64,000 nucleotides of DNA, taken from positions 1-64,000 of IMG/VR virus record IMGVR_UViG_3300043449_002563. One strand, 5' to 3'. Of this stretch, positions 28,535-35,543 are shown in pieces. The stretch is from a virus. Both the position numbers and the translations under genes were made by a program. The notes beneath the pieces are model-generated. The model saw nothing but the letters and a program-made list of their open reading frames with translations. It ran no database searches and was not told the DNA's origin. Positions within the stretch are counted from its first letter, which is position 1. The number at the start of each line of letters is the position of its first letter.

Positions 28535-29161
28535 ATGAAAACACATGATAAGCCATTTTTAAGTCGCATGGAATTTCATAATGCTATAAGTTACGGATTG
28601 ATGGAAACTTTATTTACAAGAAAAATAATTTCAAAATTTGACAAGGCTATTACTGAAGAAGATAAAGAAGGAGTAGATTATTTTTTTAAATGGGCAGAAA
28701 AAGATCCAAGATATACTGATGGACGAATAAGAATACAGTTTAAAAATAGAGAAGATACTTATCCTGATTTTCCAGTCTTAAGATTTCAACCTTTATACGG
28801 CGTAGATCATCCTAAAAATAATATTGGCAGAGACTACAAAGCTCTAAAAAATCAAATGAATGATTTGTACTTTACAGCGATCAAGCCAGATGGCAAGAAC
28901 TATTCAAAAATACTGGTTATTGACTCCAAGAAATTATTTGGTATTGTAGAAGAATCAGAAAATGAATGGTTTGGTGACGATGTTCCTTGGGCTTTTCTGA
29001 CCGAGGAGTTTTGTGCAAAAACTACCTCTTGGAATAAAAAAATTTTACAGGCAAAAAACGGTGTTCAGGCTTGGTTCAAAAGAACTAAAAGTGAAAAATC
29101 ACCTAAAATAAATTTGTATGTTCCCAAAGGATATGCTGATCAGGTAATTGATTTATTTTAA
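28535..29161 (+). CDS. Unknown 208-aa protein
   Basis: Not recognised with certainty. An acidic helix (VDYFFKWAEKD) is followed by a strand GRIRIQFKNRED, which loosely recalls a nuclease core, and by ILVIDSKKLFGIVEES. That pattern is compatible with a divergent PD-(D/E)XK or related fold, but the motif spacing is not decisive. I choose the ATG at 28535 (AGGA five bases upstream), not the one at 28529 that touches AGG. Confidence 0.65.
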   Translation: MKTHDKPFLSRMEFHNAISYGLMETLFTRKIISKFDKAITEEDKEGVDYFFKWAEKDPRYTDGRIRIQFKNREDTYPDFPVLRFQPLYGVDHPKNNIGRDYKALKNQMNDLYFTAIKPDGKNYSKILVIDSKKLFGIVEESENEWFGDDVPWAFLTEEFCAKTTSWNKKILQAKNGVQAWFKRTKSEKSPKINLYVPKGYADQVIDLF

Positions 29162-29172
29162 GGAGTTAACGC

Positions 29173-29805
29173 ATGGCTACTGAAGGGTTGAGTATTATTG
29201 GCGCTCATGGACAGGCTGGCATGGGCAAAGACACCCTATGCGATTATTTGGAAAAGAAGTTAAATAAGGGCAGGAAGAAGGAGTGGAAGAGGACTGCCTT
29301 TGCTAATGCTGTTAAAAATAATTTTTGCGAGTCTTTTGGTTACACAAGGGAATTCGTAGAGGAATGGAAGCGCAAGGATGAAATTCCAGCCGGAATGAAG
29401 GTCACAGTTCGTCAAGCTTTGCAGAAAATTGGCGACGGTTTCAGGGAAATCAATTCTGACATTTGGATTGATATTGCACTTAGGGAATCCGGTAAGCTCA
29501 TCCTAAGCGATGGGCGATATATCAACGAGGCTAAGAAGATCAAGGAAAAGAACGGAGTAAACATCCTCATTTACAGAACGGGATTTCTGAATAATGATCC
29601 TAATCCAAGTGAGAGCAGCCTTCGCCCTCTGATTGAGCATTGCTCAAACCTTATTCCTGATGGCAAGATTTATCATGGCACCTTGGTAAGGTACCCAGAG
29701 GGATTGGATTATTATGATATATTTTTAAGGAATGATGGTGATCTTGAAAGCTTTTACAAGAAAATAGATAAGCTTGTGCTGCCATATTTGCAGGCAATGC
29801 TATAA
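29173..29805 (+). CDS. Deoxynucleoside monophosphate kinase, T4 gp1-like
   Basis: 210 residues. P-loop GQAGMGKDT (13-21), then a substrate-binding region with FGYTREFVEEWKR and VRQALQKIGDGFREIN, and LILSDGRYINEAKKIKEKNG, in the order of T4-type dNMP kinases. It phosphorylates dNMPs (family: dTMP, dGMP and modified dCMP) using ATP, working downstream of ThyX and dCMP deaminase. AAGGAG precedes the ATG. Its last 6 bp overlap the convergent nuclease gene. Confidence 0.88.
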   Translation: MATEGLSIIGAHGQAGMGKDTLCDYLEKKLNKGRKKEWKRTAFANAVKNNFCESFGYTREFVEEWKRKDEIPAGMKVTVRQALQKIGDGFREINSDIWIDIALRESGKLILSDGRYINEAKKIKEKNGVNILIYRTGFLNNDPNPSESSLRPLIEHCSNLIPDGKIYHGTLVRYPEGLDYYDIFLRNDGDLESFYKKIDKLVLPYLQAML

Positions 29806-30429
29806 TTTCTTGTTCTTTAGCATTCGCAGACCTTTTTCTGTGAATACTATAAACTCGATGTTCCTTTTGCGGCAGTACTCATCTGCCGCTTTCCATTTAG
29901 CTAGATTCTTTGGAATCTTAGTTTGATTTTTTGGTTTAATTTCCCAAAGTTCTTTTTTGCCTGTGTTATATTCCACAAGTATATCAGGAATGTATTTTCT
30001 TAGCTTTCCTTCGTATACGTATTCTATTTCCAAGCTCTCAACTTGATATTTTACAACGTCATTTTTCTTTTCTAAACACTTATAAAATTCAGATTCCATG
30101 CCGCTTCTGAAGAATAATTGCTTATTGTTCTTTTTGCTGTAAAAATTACCTTGTTTAAAAGCCGTTTTTCTTTTTTTTTTGAACTTGCTGTCCCTGAGAA
30201 TAACAGGGCGAACAGGGTACCCTTCGGGTATTTTGAATTCTGGATGTTTCAAAGCAACATGAGTTCTTAAATCCCTGACAGGTATTTTGCAAGTTTCACA
30301 AGGGCAAATAATAAAATCTGTACCTTCTTCATGTTCTGTTACTATGTGGCTACGAAACTCTTCTAAAGTTTCGAATATATTGTCACAGACAAAACAACAG
30401 AAATTTTTAATTCTAGGTTTTTCACTCAT
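29800..30429 (-). CDS. Zinc-finger plus TnsA-like PD-(D/E)XK endonuclease
   Basis: 209 residues. Two C2H2-type fingers at the N-terminus (C12/C15/H28/H33 and C44/C47/H57/H62) are followed by a basic linker and a TnsA-type nuclease domain: RSGMESEF (E112/E114), KYIPDILVEY (D149) and LWEIKPK (E163, K165), giving the E...D...ExK active site. Family members nick or cut DNA. The two fingers probably set DNA specificity (inference). It overlaps the next minus-strand gene by 8 bp. Confidence 0.78.
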   Translation of the reverse strand: MSEKPRIKNFCCFVCDNIFETLEEFRSHIVTEHEEGTDFIICPCETCKIPVRDLRTHVALKHPEFKIPEGYPVRPVILRDSKFKKKRKTAFKQGNFYSKKNNKQLFFRSGMESEFYKCLEKKNDVVKYQVESLEIEYVYEGKLRKYIPDILVEYNTGKKELWEIKPKNQTKIPKNLAKWKAADEYCRKRNIEFIVFTEKGLRMLKNKKL

Positions 30430-30901
30430 CGTCTAGATTTGCTTCCTTGTCTTCAGGTGTGTCAACAGGCTTAAGTTTCTTTCCAAGTCTCTTGCTGCTA
30501 AGCTTTTTAACGGCATATTCCTGAGGAACAATTTTTATTTTGTTGAGGTCTTTGCGATTAAAAATCTTGATTCTTTGTAAATCTTCTGGTTCATCACTTT
30601 GATCAATCAAGGTTTGTAGGTCAAATGCTTGAAAACTGTCTTCAGCCTTTATAGGATCATCAGGATTGGGTGATTTCATCTTGGCAAATGCTAGGCGGCC
30701 ATCTTCTGTAGTTCCGTAAAGTTTTACGGTCTTTTTGTTTTTACGATCTTTTGCCGGATATAGGAAGAACATTACAAGTTCTTTATGGGTTAGGAACTTG
30801 TCTATCTCATCTTGGACACTTTCTTTAAATACGTGGTTATCCCACAAGTCCATAAGCTGTCTGAATTGCGAAAAACCCGGTGATTGTGTATTGTAATCCA
30901 T
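30422..30901 (-). CDS. Unknown acidic protein co-transcribed with nuclease
   Basis: Not recognised. 159 residues, with a helical N-terminus (FSQFRQLMDLWDNHVF) and a charged Lys/Asp-rich C-terminal tail. I use the ATG at 30901 (GAGG nine bases upstream), not the TTG at 30910. It overlaps the nuclease gene by 8 bp, so the two are coupled and may form a complex. Confidence 0.65.
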   Translation of the reverse strand: MDYNTQSPGFSQFRQLMDLWDNHVFKESVQDEIDKFLTHKELVMFFLYPAKDRKNKKTVKLYGTTEDGRLAFAKMKSPNPDDPIKAEDSFQAFDLQTLIDQSDEPEDLQRIKIFNRKDLNKIKIVPQEYAVKKLSSKRLGKKLKPVDTPEDKEANLDDE

Positions 30902-30965
30902 AGTAGTCAACCTCGTAATATAATAATATATAATAGTTTATTTGGTTTTTCTGGATAGATAAAGT

Positions 30966-31394
30966 ATGGACAATTTGTCATTTCGTAGATTTATTGAAGA
31001 GCAGGAAAAAGACAAGGAAGTAAAGTCCTCGTTGCCGAACGCTGCCAGAGTCAATCTGGGCATAAAAAAGAGCGAATTCGAGCAAGCTTTAAAAGGTATG
31101 TTTCCTACTGTAAATTCTCAAATGATCATGCCCACAAATAAAGCCAGCAAAGTTCAAATTTCAGTTGCACCAGTTGATTACAAATTGTCTGCTGACGGCA
31201 AAAGAGCCAGCATGAATATCATGGCTGATGACACTCCTTATGTGTTTGTGAATGACAGGGATATTTATAAGGGTGGCAACATCAAGTTAAGATTGGCTCC
31301 ATCTAGCGTAGACAAAATGATGTTTCAAGGCATGCCTATACAGCAGGGTGCTCCTCCTGCAGGTGGCGCACCGCCTATGATGCCCCCATCATAA
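30966..31394 (+). CDS. Small tagged protein (CTS-like N-terminus), Pro/Met-rich tail
   Basis: 142 residues opening MDNLSFRRFIEEQEK, one of the set of proteins here that share an N-terminal pattern like the T4 capsid-targeting sequence (MKTYQEFIAEA). The middle is a small alpha/beta domain; the tail is Gly/Pro/Met-rich. Probably packaged in or assembled with the capsid (inference). No Shine-Dalgarno; TAGATA lies at -10 to -5. Confidence 0.7.
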   Translation: MDNLSFRRFIEEQEKDKEVKSSLPNAARVNLGIKKSEFEQALKGMFPTVNSQMIMPTNKASKVQISVAPVDYKLSADGKRASMNIMADDTPYVFVNDRDIYKGGNIKLRLAPSSVDKMMFQGMPIQQGAPPAGGAPPMMPPS

Positions 31395-32261
31395 TTTAAG
31401 TTTAAGATTATCAATTACTGTTTCTGGTTTTTGATTAAACATACAAGAGTTGTAAATATTCCTTGCTATGTTTTCTTCTTTTGCCCAAGCATACTGCATT
31501 TTTTCCAAAAATGGGAAATACATCATGACTTGCGGAACATCTATGTTGTCGGCCAATATGTTTAATCCAGATTGGTAGCCAATGAAACAAATAGAATGCT
31601 TGATAATGTGCATCACGTTGCCGGGAAAACTGTCACAATAAATATGAGATTTAATAGCTACTTCTTTTAATTTTTTTTGCATGACATCCATGCTTTCTTT
31701 GTCATATGATGCACCAACAAAAATAATTGGGTTTTTCAACGAATATTTTTTATAAAACAGCCTTATAAACTTAGTCCAGTTATTGTAACCCCATTGGTTT
31801 ACTTTCAAAGCATGATTGTTTTTTTCGCTACCGCTTATGTAAACACAAACATAAGTGTTTTCCTGATATTTTAAGGGTGCGTAGTCTGACTTAATATTTA
31901 CTTTCTTTTCTATTTTGTGGCCTTCGTCAATTTTTTCTATCCTGATTCCTTGTTCTAATGGCTTATTACAAGCGTAAGTAAATGTAGTTACTCCATTTTC
32001 GTATGCCGATAATATATCCTCCATTTTATAATCTGCTTCGATCATGTTTGCGTATTCTTTATCTGACATATCGCAGTTTTGGACATTGCCTGTTTTAGGC
32101 AGCAGATTTAGAAAACCCATAGCTCTAGTTGCTATTTTATTGTCGTTGCTGGGAACTTTTCCTATGTGGAAATTTATCTTGTCGAAATAGGGAGAAAATT
32201 TCTGATATATCCAGAAGATGTCTCCTACGCCCTGTGGTACTCTAAGATTTATTGTCTTCAT
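31389..32261 (-). CDS. GT-B glycosyltransferase, GT9/heptosyltransferase-like
   Basis: 290 residues. It begins MKTINLRVPQGVGDIFW, like the G-x-G-D-x-x-W opening of GT9 enzymes, and has FIGYQSGLNILADNI followed by VPQVMMYF near the C-terminus, the donor-site region where these enzymes bind nucleotide-sugar. It probably transfers heptose or a similar sugar. Its gene overlaps the sulfotransferase-like gene by 20 bp; the HldE-like gene 3.3 kb away could make its donor. Acceptor unknown. Confidence 0.6.
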   Translation of the reverse strand: MKTINLRVPQGVGDIFWIYQKFSPYFDKINFHIGKVPSNDNKIATRAMGFLNLLPKTGNVQNCDMSDKEYANMIEADYKMEDILSAYENGVTTFTYACNKPLEQGIRIEKIDEGHKIEKKVNIKSDYAPLKYQENTYVCVYISGSEKNNHALKVNQWGYNNWTKFIRLFYKKYSLKNPIIFVGASYDKESMDVMQKKLKEVAIKSHIYCDSFPGNVMHIIKHSICFIGYQSGLNILADNIDVPQVMMYFPFLEKMQYAWAKEENIARNIYNSCMFNQKPETVIDNLKLKL

Positions 32262-32913
32262 TTTCCATTCCTTTTTGTATTTTTTCTATTAATTCCTTGC
32301 TTAAAATTTTATGGTAATAATCATCAGAACCTTTATATTTTGATATTTGGTTTTTGCGATATTGCGTATAGGGATCAGCTTCCGTTTTAAGTGATTTACA
32401 AATTTGCTCTACTTTGTCTAGACTGCAATTCTTAGCTATTTTGTTGCATGTATCTTGTGATAAATCTGCTTTTAAGTATTGTCCTATCGACCTGACTACT
32501 GACAAAATATTATTTGTAATATCATCATATTTCACAACTAATATTTTATCATTTTTTTTGTACTTTAAGTAATTGGCATAGTTTTTAATACATTCAGAAT
32601 AAATTTTGTTTTCATCCCAGTTTGGCATAGTATTAGCAATGCTTGCTGCCGAAGACAGGGGTGATCGATAAGTGTATACCAGTTTTATATTTTCACTAAC
32701 ATCTTCGGGATAGTAGTCGTGGGTCTTTATTACATACCTATGTGTTAAAAAAATAGGGTGGAGATCAACAAAACTTTGTATCTGGGAATGATTAGCGCCT
32801 ACGGAACGAAAATCTTTTCCGAGTATTCCGGACTCAGAAACAATGTTGAGTATGATGTTAAACGCTGCGGTTGAACCGGTTCTGTAACCGCCGTTACAAA
32901 TTATAGCATGCAT
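32242..32913 (-). CDS. Sulfotransferase-like protein
   Basis: 223 residues. The N-terminal CNGGYRTGSTAAFNIIL is the phosphosulfate-binding loop of sulfotransferases, and KLVYTYRSPLSSAAS matches the second PAPS-binding (R...S) motif. It would move sulfate from PAPS to a hydroxyl on a glycan, lipid or protein. Coupled to a glycosyltransferase gene, it may decorate a surface glycan (inference). No Shine-Dalgarno; TATATA at -12 to -7. Confidence 0.7.
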   Translation of the reverse strand: MHAIICNGGYRTGSTAAFNIILNIVSESGILGKDFRSVGANHSQIQSFVDLHPIFLTHRYVIKTHDYYPEDVSENIKLVYTYRSPLSSAASIANTMPNWDENKIYSECIKNYANYLKYKKNDKILVVKYDDITNNILSVVRSIGQYLKADLSQDTCNKIAKNCSLDKVEQICKSLKTEADPYTQYRKNQISKYKGSDDYYHKILSKELIEKIQKGMENEDNKS

Positions 32914-32919
32914 AAGGTA

Positions 32920-32925
32920 TATATA
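32920..32925 (-). promoter_or_regulatory. -10-like box at leaderless spacing (sulfotransferase-like gene)
   Basis: TATATA on the minus strand, -12 to -7 from the ATG at 32913. The AT-rich run also lies upstream of the plus-strand gene at 32953. Confidence 0.35.
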
Positions 32926-32952
32926 TTAAAGTAACTCTTTGTAGAGGTTTGT

Positions 32953-33162
32953 TTGAACACTTTAAGTTTTAAAAAATGGTTACAGAAAACAGAAGCGGCT
33001 ACGACAACAGCCAGTGTAGCTCATGTTCCAACTATGGCCTTGGGTAATCCCGGCAATGCATTCATACACGGCAACCCACAAAAACAAGCTAAGAAATGCG
33101 GATTAGCCATGTGCCCAGACGATTTGAATGGAAATCCAATAGTAAAAAAAGACAAAAAATAA
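32953..33162 (+). CDS. Small tagged protein with KCGLAMCP motif
   Basis: 69 residues starting at TTG with AGAGG seven bases upstream. The N-terminus MNTLSFKKWLQKTEA is of the shared CTS-like type. The C-terminal half has KKCGLAMCPDDL, also present in the next coding gene, so the two are paralogs. The two Cys residues may bind metal or form a disulfide. Function unknown; packaged cargo is the leading idea. Confidence 0.65.
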   Translation: MNTLSFKKWLQKTEAATTTASVAHVPTMALGNPGNAFIHGNPQKQAKKCGLAMCPDDLNGNPIVKKDKK

Positions 33163-33228
33163 ATTCCGATTACTAAATAATTATGTCTCCTTCTAATAAT
33201 TATTTGTTTCGGGTTAAATTTAAATTTC

Positions 33229-33234
33229 TATAAT
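33229..33234 (+). promoter_or_regulatory. TATAAT -10 box upstream of candidate small RNA
   Basis: Consensus TATAAT; the best -35 (TTTCGG, 16-bp spacer) is weak. Predicted start near 33241. Confidence 0.4.
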
Positions 33235-33240
33235 TAAGTA

Positions 33241-33343
33241 ACGAAGCGTTTTAAAAGTGAGTACTTAGGAGACAGCCCTTTTGGGGGCAAGAGCTTATGC
33301 TCTAAAGGTTCGTGGGGATAGCCTTCAAAACCCCACTTTTTTT
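33241..33343 (+). ncRNA. Candidate ~100-nt structured RNA ending in intrinsic terminator
   Basis: In the gap between two tagged-protein genes. Three successive hairpins can be drawn: GCCC/GGGC (275-288 within 33 kb), AGAGC-ttat-GCTCT (33290-33303), and GTGGGG/CCCCAC (33312-33336) followed by TTTTTTT. A TATAAT box lies just upstream. It matches no riboswitch or RNA family I recognise. It could be a phage regulatory RNA or a leader for the next gene, but the terminator argues for a separate transcript. Confidence 0.5.
33312..33343 (+). terminator. Rho-independent terminator
   Basis: GTGGGG / CCCCAC stem, 13-nt loop, then seven T residues; the 3' end of the candidate RNA. Confidence 0.75.
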
Positions 33344-33355
33344 ATTTCTTCTGCA

Positions 33356-33361
33356 TATATA
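33356..33361 (+). promoter_or_regulatory. -10-like box at leaderless spacing (tagged-protein gene)
   Basis: TATATA at -11 to -6 from the ATG at 33367; only AAAAGT separates them. Confidence 0.4.
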
Positions 33362-33366
33362 AAAGT

Positions 33367-33633
33367 ATGAATACTTTCACAGAATGGTTACGCTTACGTG
33401 AAGAAGCAAAAGCCAATAAGTTGGATTTAACGTACAAAAGGCCATACGGTGGGGGTTATGAGGGCAGTCCAGTTCTCAACGACCCTGACGAATTCGTAGG
33501 CAGGGATTCGCAAGCACAAGCTGAGAAATGTGGTTTGGCTATGTGTCCCCATGATTTAACTGTTGGCAGCATGCTTACCGATAAGAAAAGAACAAATCAG
33601 ACTTTAAAAAATTCTGACAAAAAGTCTAAGTAA
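33367..33633 (+). CDS. Small tagged protein with KCGLAMCP motif (paralog)
   Basis: 88 residues. MNTFTEWLRLREEAKA is one of the clearest CTS-like N-termini here. Shared C-terminal segment EKCGLAMCPHDL pairs it with the 32953 gene. The middle is Gly/Pro/Tyr-rich and probably disordered. No Shine-Dalgarno. A terminator-like hairpin follows. Confidence 0.7.
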   Translation: MNTFTEWLRLREEAKANKLDLTYKRPYGGGYEGSPVLNDPDEFVGRDSQAQAEKCGLAMCPHDLTVGSMLTDKKRTNQTLKNSDKKSK

Positions 33634-33652
33634 ACCAAATCTTTTGTAGCAT

Positions 33653-33699
33653 AACTCCTTTGCTTCGATTACAATAAGTAATAAGCAAAGGAGTTTTTT
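33653..33699 (+). promoter_or_regulatory. 13-bp hairpin with poly-T that contains the thyX ribosome-binding site
   Basis: AACTCCTTTGCTT (33653-33665) and AAGCAAAGGAGTT (33683-33695) form a perfect 13-bp stem with a 17-nt loop, followed by TTTTTT and then CATG. It looks like an intrinsic terminator for the upstream gene, but its 3' arm holds AAGGAG, the thyX Shine-Dalgarno. Folding would therefore both terminate transcription and hide the ribosome site. Confidence 0.7.
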
Positions 33700-33700
33700 C

Positions 33701-34591
33701 ATGGACGCATTAGATCTGGTTCCTCAAAAGAAAATCCAATGTCTTGATCTGGGTTTTGTGGAACTTGTAGATGTAATGCCAAGAATAATTCCTGATGGTC
33801 AGACATGTGATTATGCCATAGCGCAAATGGCAAGAGTAAGTTATGGGGATGGTACTAAATCTGTCAACGAAGATAAAGGGCTAATTAGATACCTTTTAAG
33901 GCACCAGCACACTTCACCATTTGAAGGCATTACTTTTAAACTTCACATGAAATTGCCCGTGTTTTTGGCTAGGCAGGCAATTAGACATCGCACTGTATCA
34001 CTTAATGAGATCAGCGGCAGATATTCTGTCATGAAAGATGAATTCTACTTTCCTAACTCCGATGAGTTAAGGAAGCAGTCCAAAACTAATAAGCAAGGTT
34101 CAGATGGTACCATTGATGATATACAGTCTGCTGTATTTGCAGAAGGAATCAAATCTCAGTGTAAGTCTGCTTACGACCTTTATTTAAGAATGCTGGATGC
34201 TGGCGTTGCAAGGGAACAGGCAAGAATGGTTTTGCCTCTCAATTTGTATACTGAATGGTATTGGTGTCAAAACCTGCATAATTTGTTGCATTTTTTGGCT
34301 TTGAGAGCTGATAGCCATGCACAGTATGAAATTCAGGTTTATGCTAATGCAATTCTTGAATTGATTCGTCCTCTTGTGCCTTGGACTATTGAGGCATGGG
34401 AAGATTATCACATTATGCGTGGCGCTGTCAAATTAACATCTTTGGAAACTGAAGCTATTAAAAAGCACAACTTACACCGTGATCAGACTCAGGGTGTAAG
34501 TTGGATTGGTCAAATAGAAAGCGAAAATAAGAGAGAAAAGTCAGAATGGAAAGATAAAGCTGCTGATTTAGGCTTTAACATTCTGAATTAA
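33701..34591 (+). CDS. thyX: Flavin-dependent thymidylate synthase
   Basis: 296 residues. It carries the ThyX signature RHRTVSLNEISGRYS (from R95), plus SPFEGITFKLHMKLPVF and, near the C-terminus, the LNLYTEWYWCQNLHNLLHFL segment with further substrate-binding residues. It converts dUMP to dTMP using FAD and methylene-tetrahydrofolate; dUMP would come from the phage dCMP deaminase and dUTPase. Its ribosome site lies in the hairpin just upstream. The end overlaps the opposing gene by 24 bp. Confidence 0.95.
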   Translation: MDALDLVPQKKIQCLDLGFVELVDVMPRIIPDGQTCDYAIAQMARVSYGDGTKSVNEDKGLIRYLLRHQHTSPFEGITFKLHMKLPVFLARQAIRHRTVSLNEISGRYSVMKDEFYFPNSDELRKQSKTNKQGSDGTIDDIQSAVFAEGIKSQCKSAYDLYLRMLDAGVAREQARMVLPLNLYTEWYWCQNLHNLLHFLALRADSHAQYEIQVYANAILELIRPLVPWTIEAWEDYHIMRGAVKLTSLETEAIKKHNLHRDQTQGVSWIGQIESENKREKSEWKDKAADLGFNILN

Positions 34592-35050
34592 ATTTGCAAA
34601 TCTGGCGCTTTCCTTCTCGTTAAACGCATTCTGTAGTGCGTCTAGAAGGGCCTTTACAATCTGGTCGCCATAGTTCTTTATAACGTAGGGGATAATCTTC
34701 TCTACCATTAGCTTCATAAGAATTGGAGCAAAATTCTGTGCATCTTTATCATTAAGGAAGTCAGCTAGCGTGGCATCAGATGGTGCCATGCCTTTTTGCT
34801 CTGCCATAGAAAATGATTTGTTGCTGGTTTTAAAAAGTGATAGGATAAAATCCAAAACTACTGGTCCAAAAAGTCGAACTAGCTCAATTACAAATCCTAC
34901 TGAGAAGCCATTTTTGATGCCTTCAATAGCTACGCTGAGTACTTCAGGTCCATATTTGTTTAGACATTCTGCAATAAAATCAGCGGAAAGTCCGAAATTT
35001 TCTGCTGTGCTGGTCAGTTCTTTTACTTCTTCTGCATTCAATACATTCAT
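34568..35050 (-). CDS. Unknown helical protein with hydrophobic segments
   Basis: Not recognised. 160 residues, mostly helix. A hydrophobic stretch (GFVIELVRLFGPVVLDFI, about 52-69) and a second (KIIPYVIKNYG, about 118) suggest membrane contact or an amphipathic bundle. AAGGAG before the ATG; 12 bp downstream of a secreted-protein gene, with which it forms an operon. A holin-like role is conceivable but unsupported. Confidence 0.65.
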   Translation of the reverse strand: MNVLNAEEVKELTSTAENFGLSADFIAECLNKYGPEVLSVAIEGIKNGFSVGFVIELVRLFGPVVLDFILSLFKTSNKSFSMAEQKGMAPSDATLADFLNDKDAQNFAPILMKLMVEKIIPYVIKNYGDQIVKALLDALQNAFNEKESARFANLIQNVKA

Positions 35051-35062
35051 TTTTGCTCCTTA

Positions 35063-35479
35063 TTAGTGCCACCTGATTTTATAATTAAGTGTTTCTGTAA
35101 CGGTTTCTTTTGGAGCAGTGTTACTTTTTTTCTCAACAACTTTAGTTGATACAAAATCTGTTATTTTCCCATCGACTAAACCAACTGCAAATACAGTGAT
35201 TTGCGAATTTTCTGGAACACTGGCCAAAACAATAGCTTTTTTGCCGTTGTCTTCTAAGTAATTGATATTTTTATCAGATACCACAAGCCATTTGACTGTT
35301 CCTGCGCATTTGGCTTGAACCATAGTGAAACCGCCAACGGTAGCAACAACTTCATTTGGAAGTTCAATGCCTTCTGCTTTTGCCACAGATTTAGCTGGAA
35401 CAATAGGTTTTTGCGCCATAGATTGCATTGGCAGACACATAAAAACTGCTAAAACTGCATAAGATAGGTACTTTAACAT
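35063..35479 (-). CDS. Secreted protein with Sec signal peptide
   Basis: 138 residues. MLKYLSYAVLAVFMCLPMQS followed by MAQ is a typical signal peptide with an Ala-Gln cleavage region near residue 22. The mature part is a small, Val-rich beta protein, probably Ig-like (VQAKCAGTVKWLVVSD), exported to the periplasm or surface. Strong AAGGAG. It is the only clear signal peptide in the window. Possible roles are superinfection exclusion, lysis or envelope change; none can be chosen. Confidence 0.72.
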   Translation of the reverse strand: MLKYLSYAVLAVFMCLPMQSMAQKPIVPAKSVAKAEGIELPNEVVATVGGFTMVQAKCAGTVKWLVVSDKNINYLEDNGKKAIVLASVPENSQITVFAVGLVDGKITDFVSTKVVEKKSNTAPKETVTETLNYKIRWH

Positions 35480-35543
35480 ATTAGCTCCTTTCTAACTACA
35501 ATAATATATATCCTTAGAGCAAATTAATACTAGAGGTTGAAAA

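Noticed and set aside
33241-33343. tRNA or tmRNA in the structured gap
   Set aside because: GGTTCG recalls a T-arm, but no cloverleaf, anticodon arm or CCA-type acceptor can be drawn.
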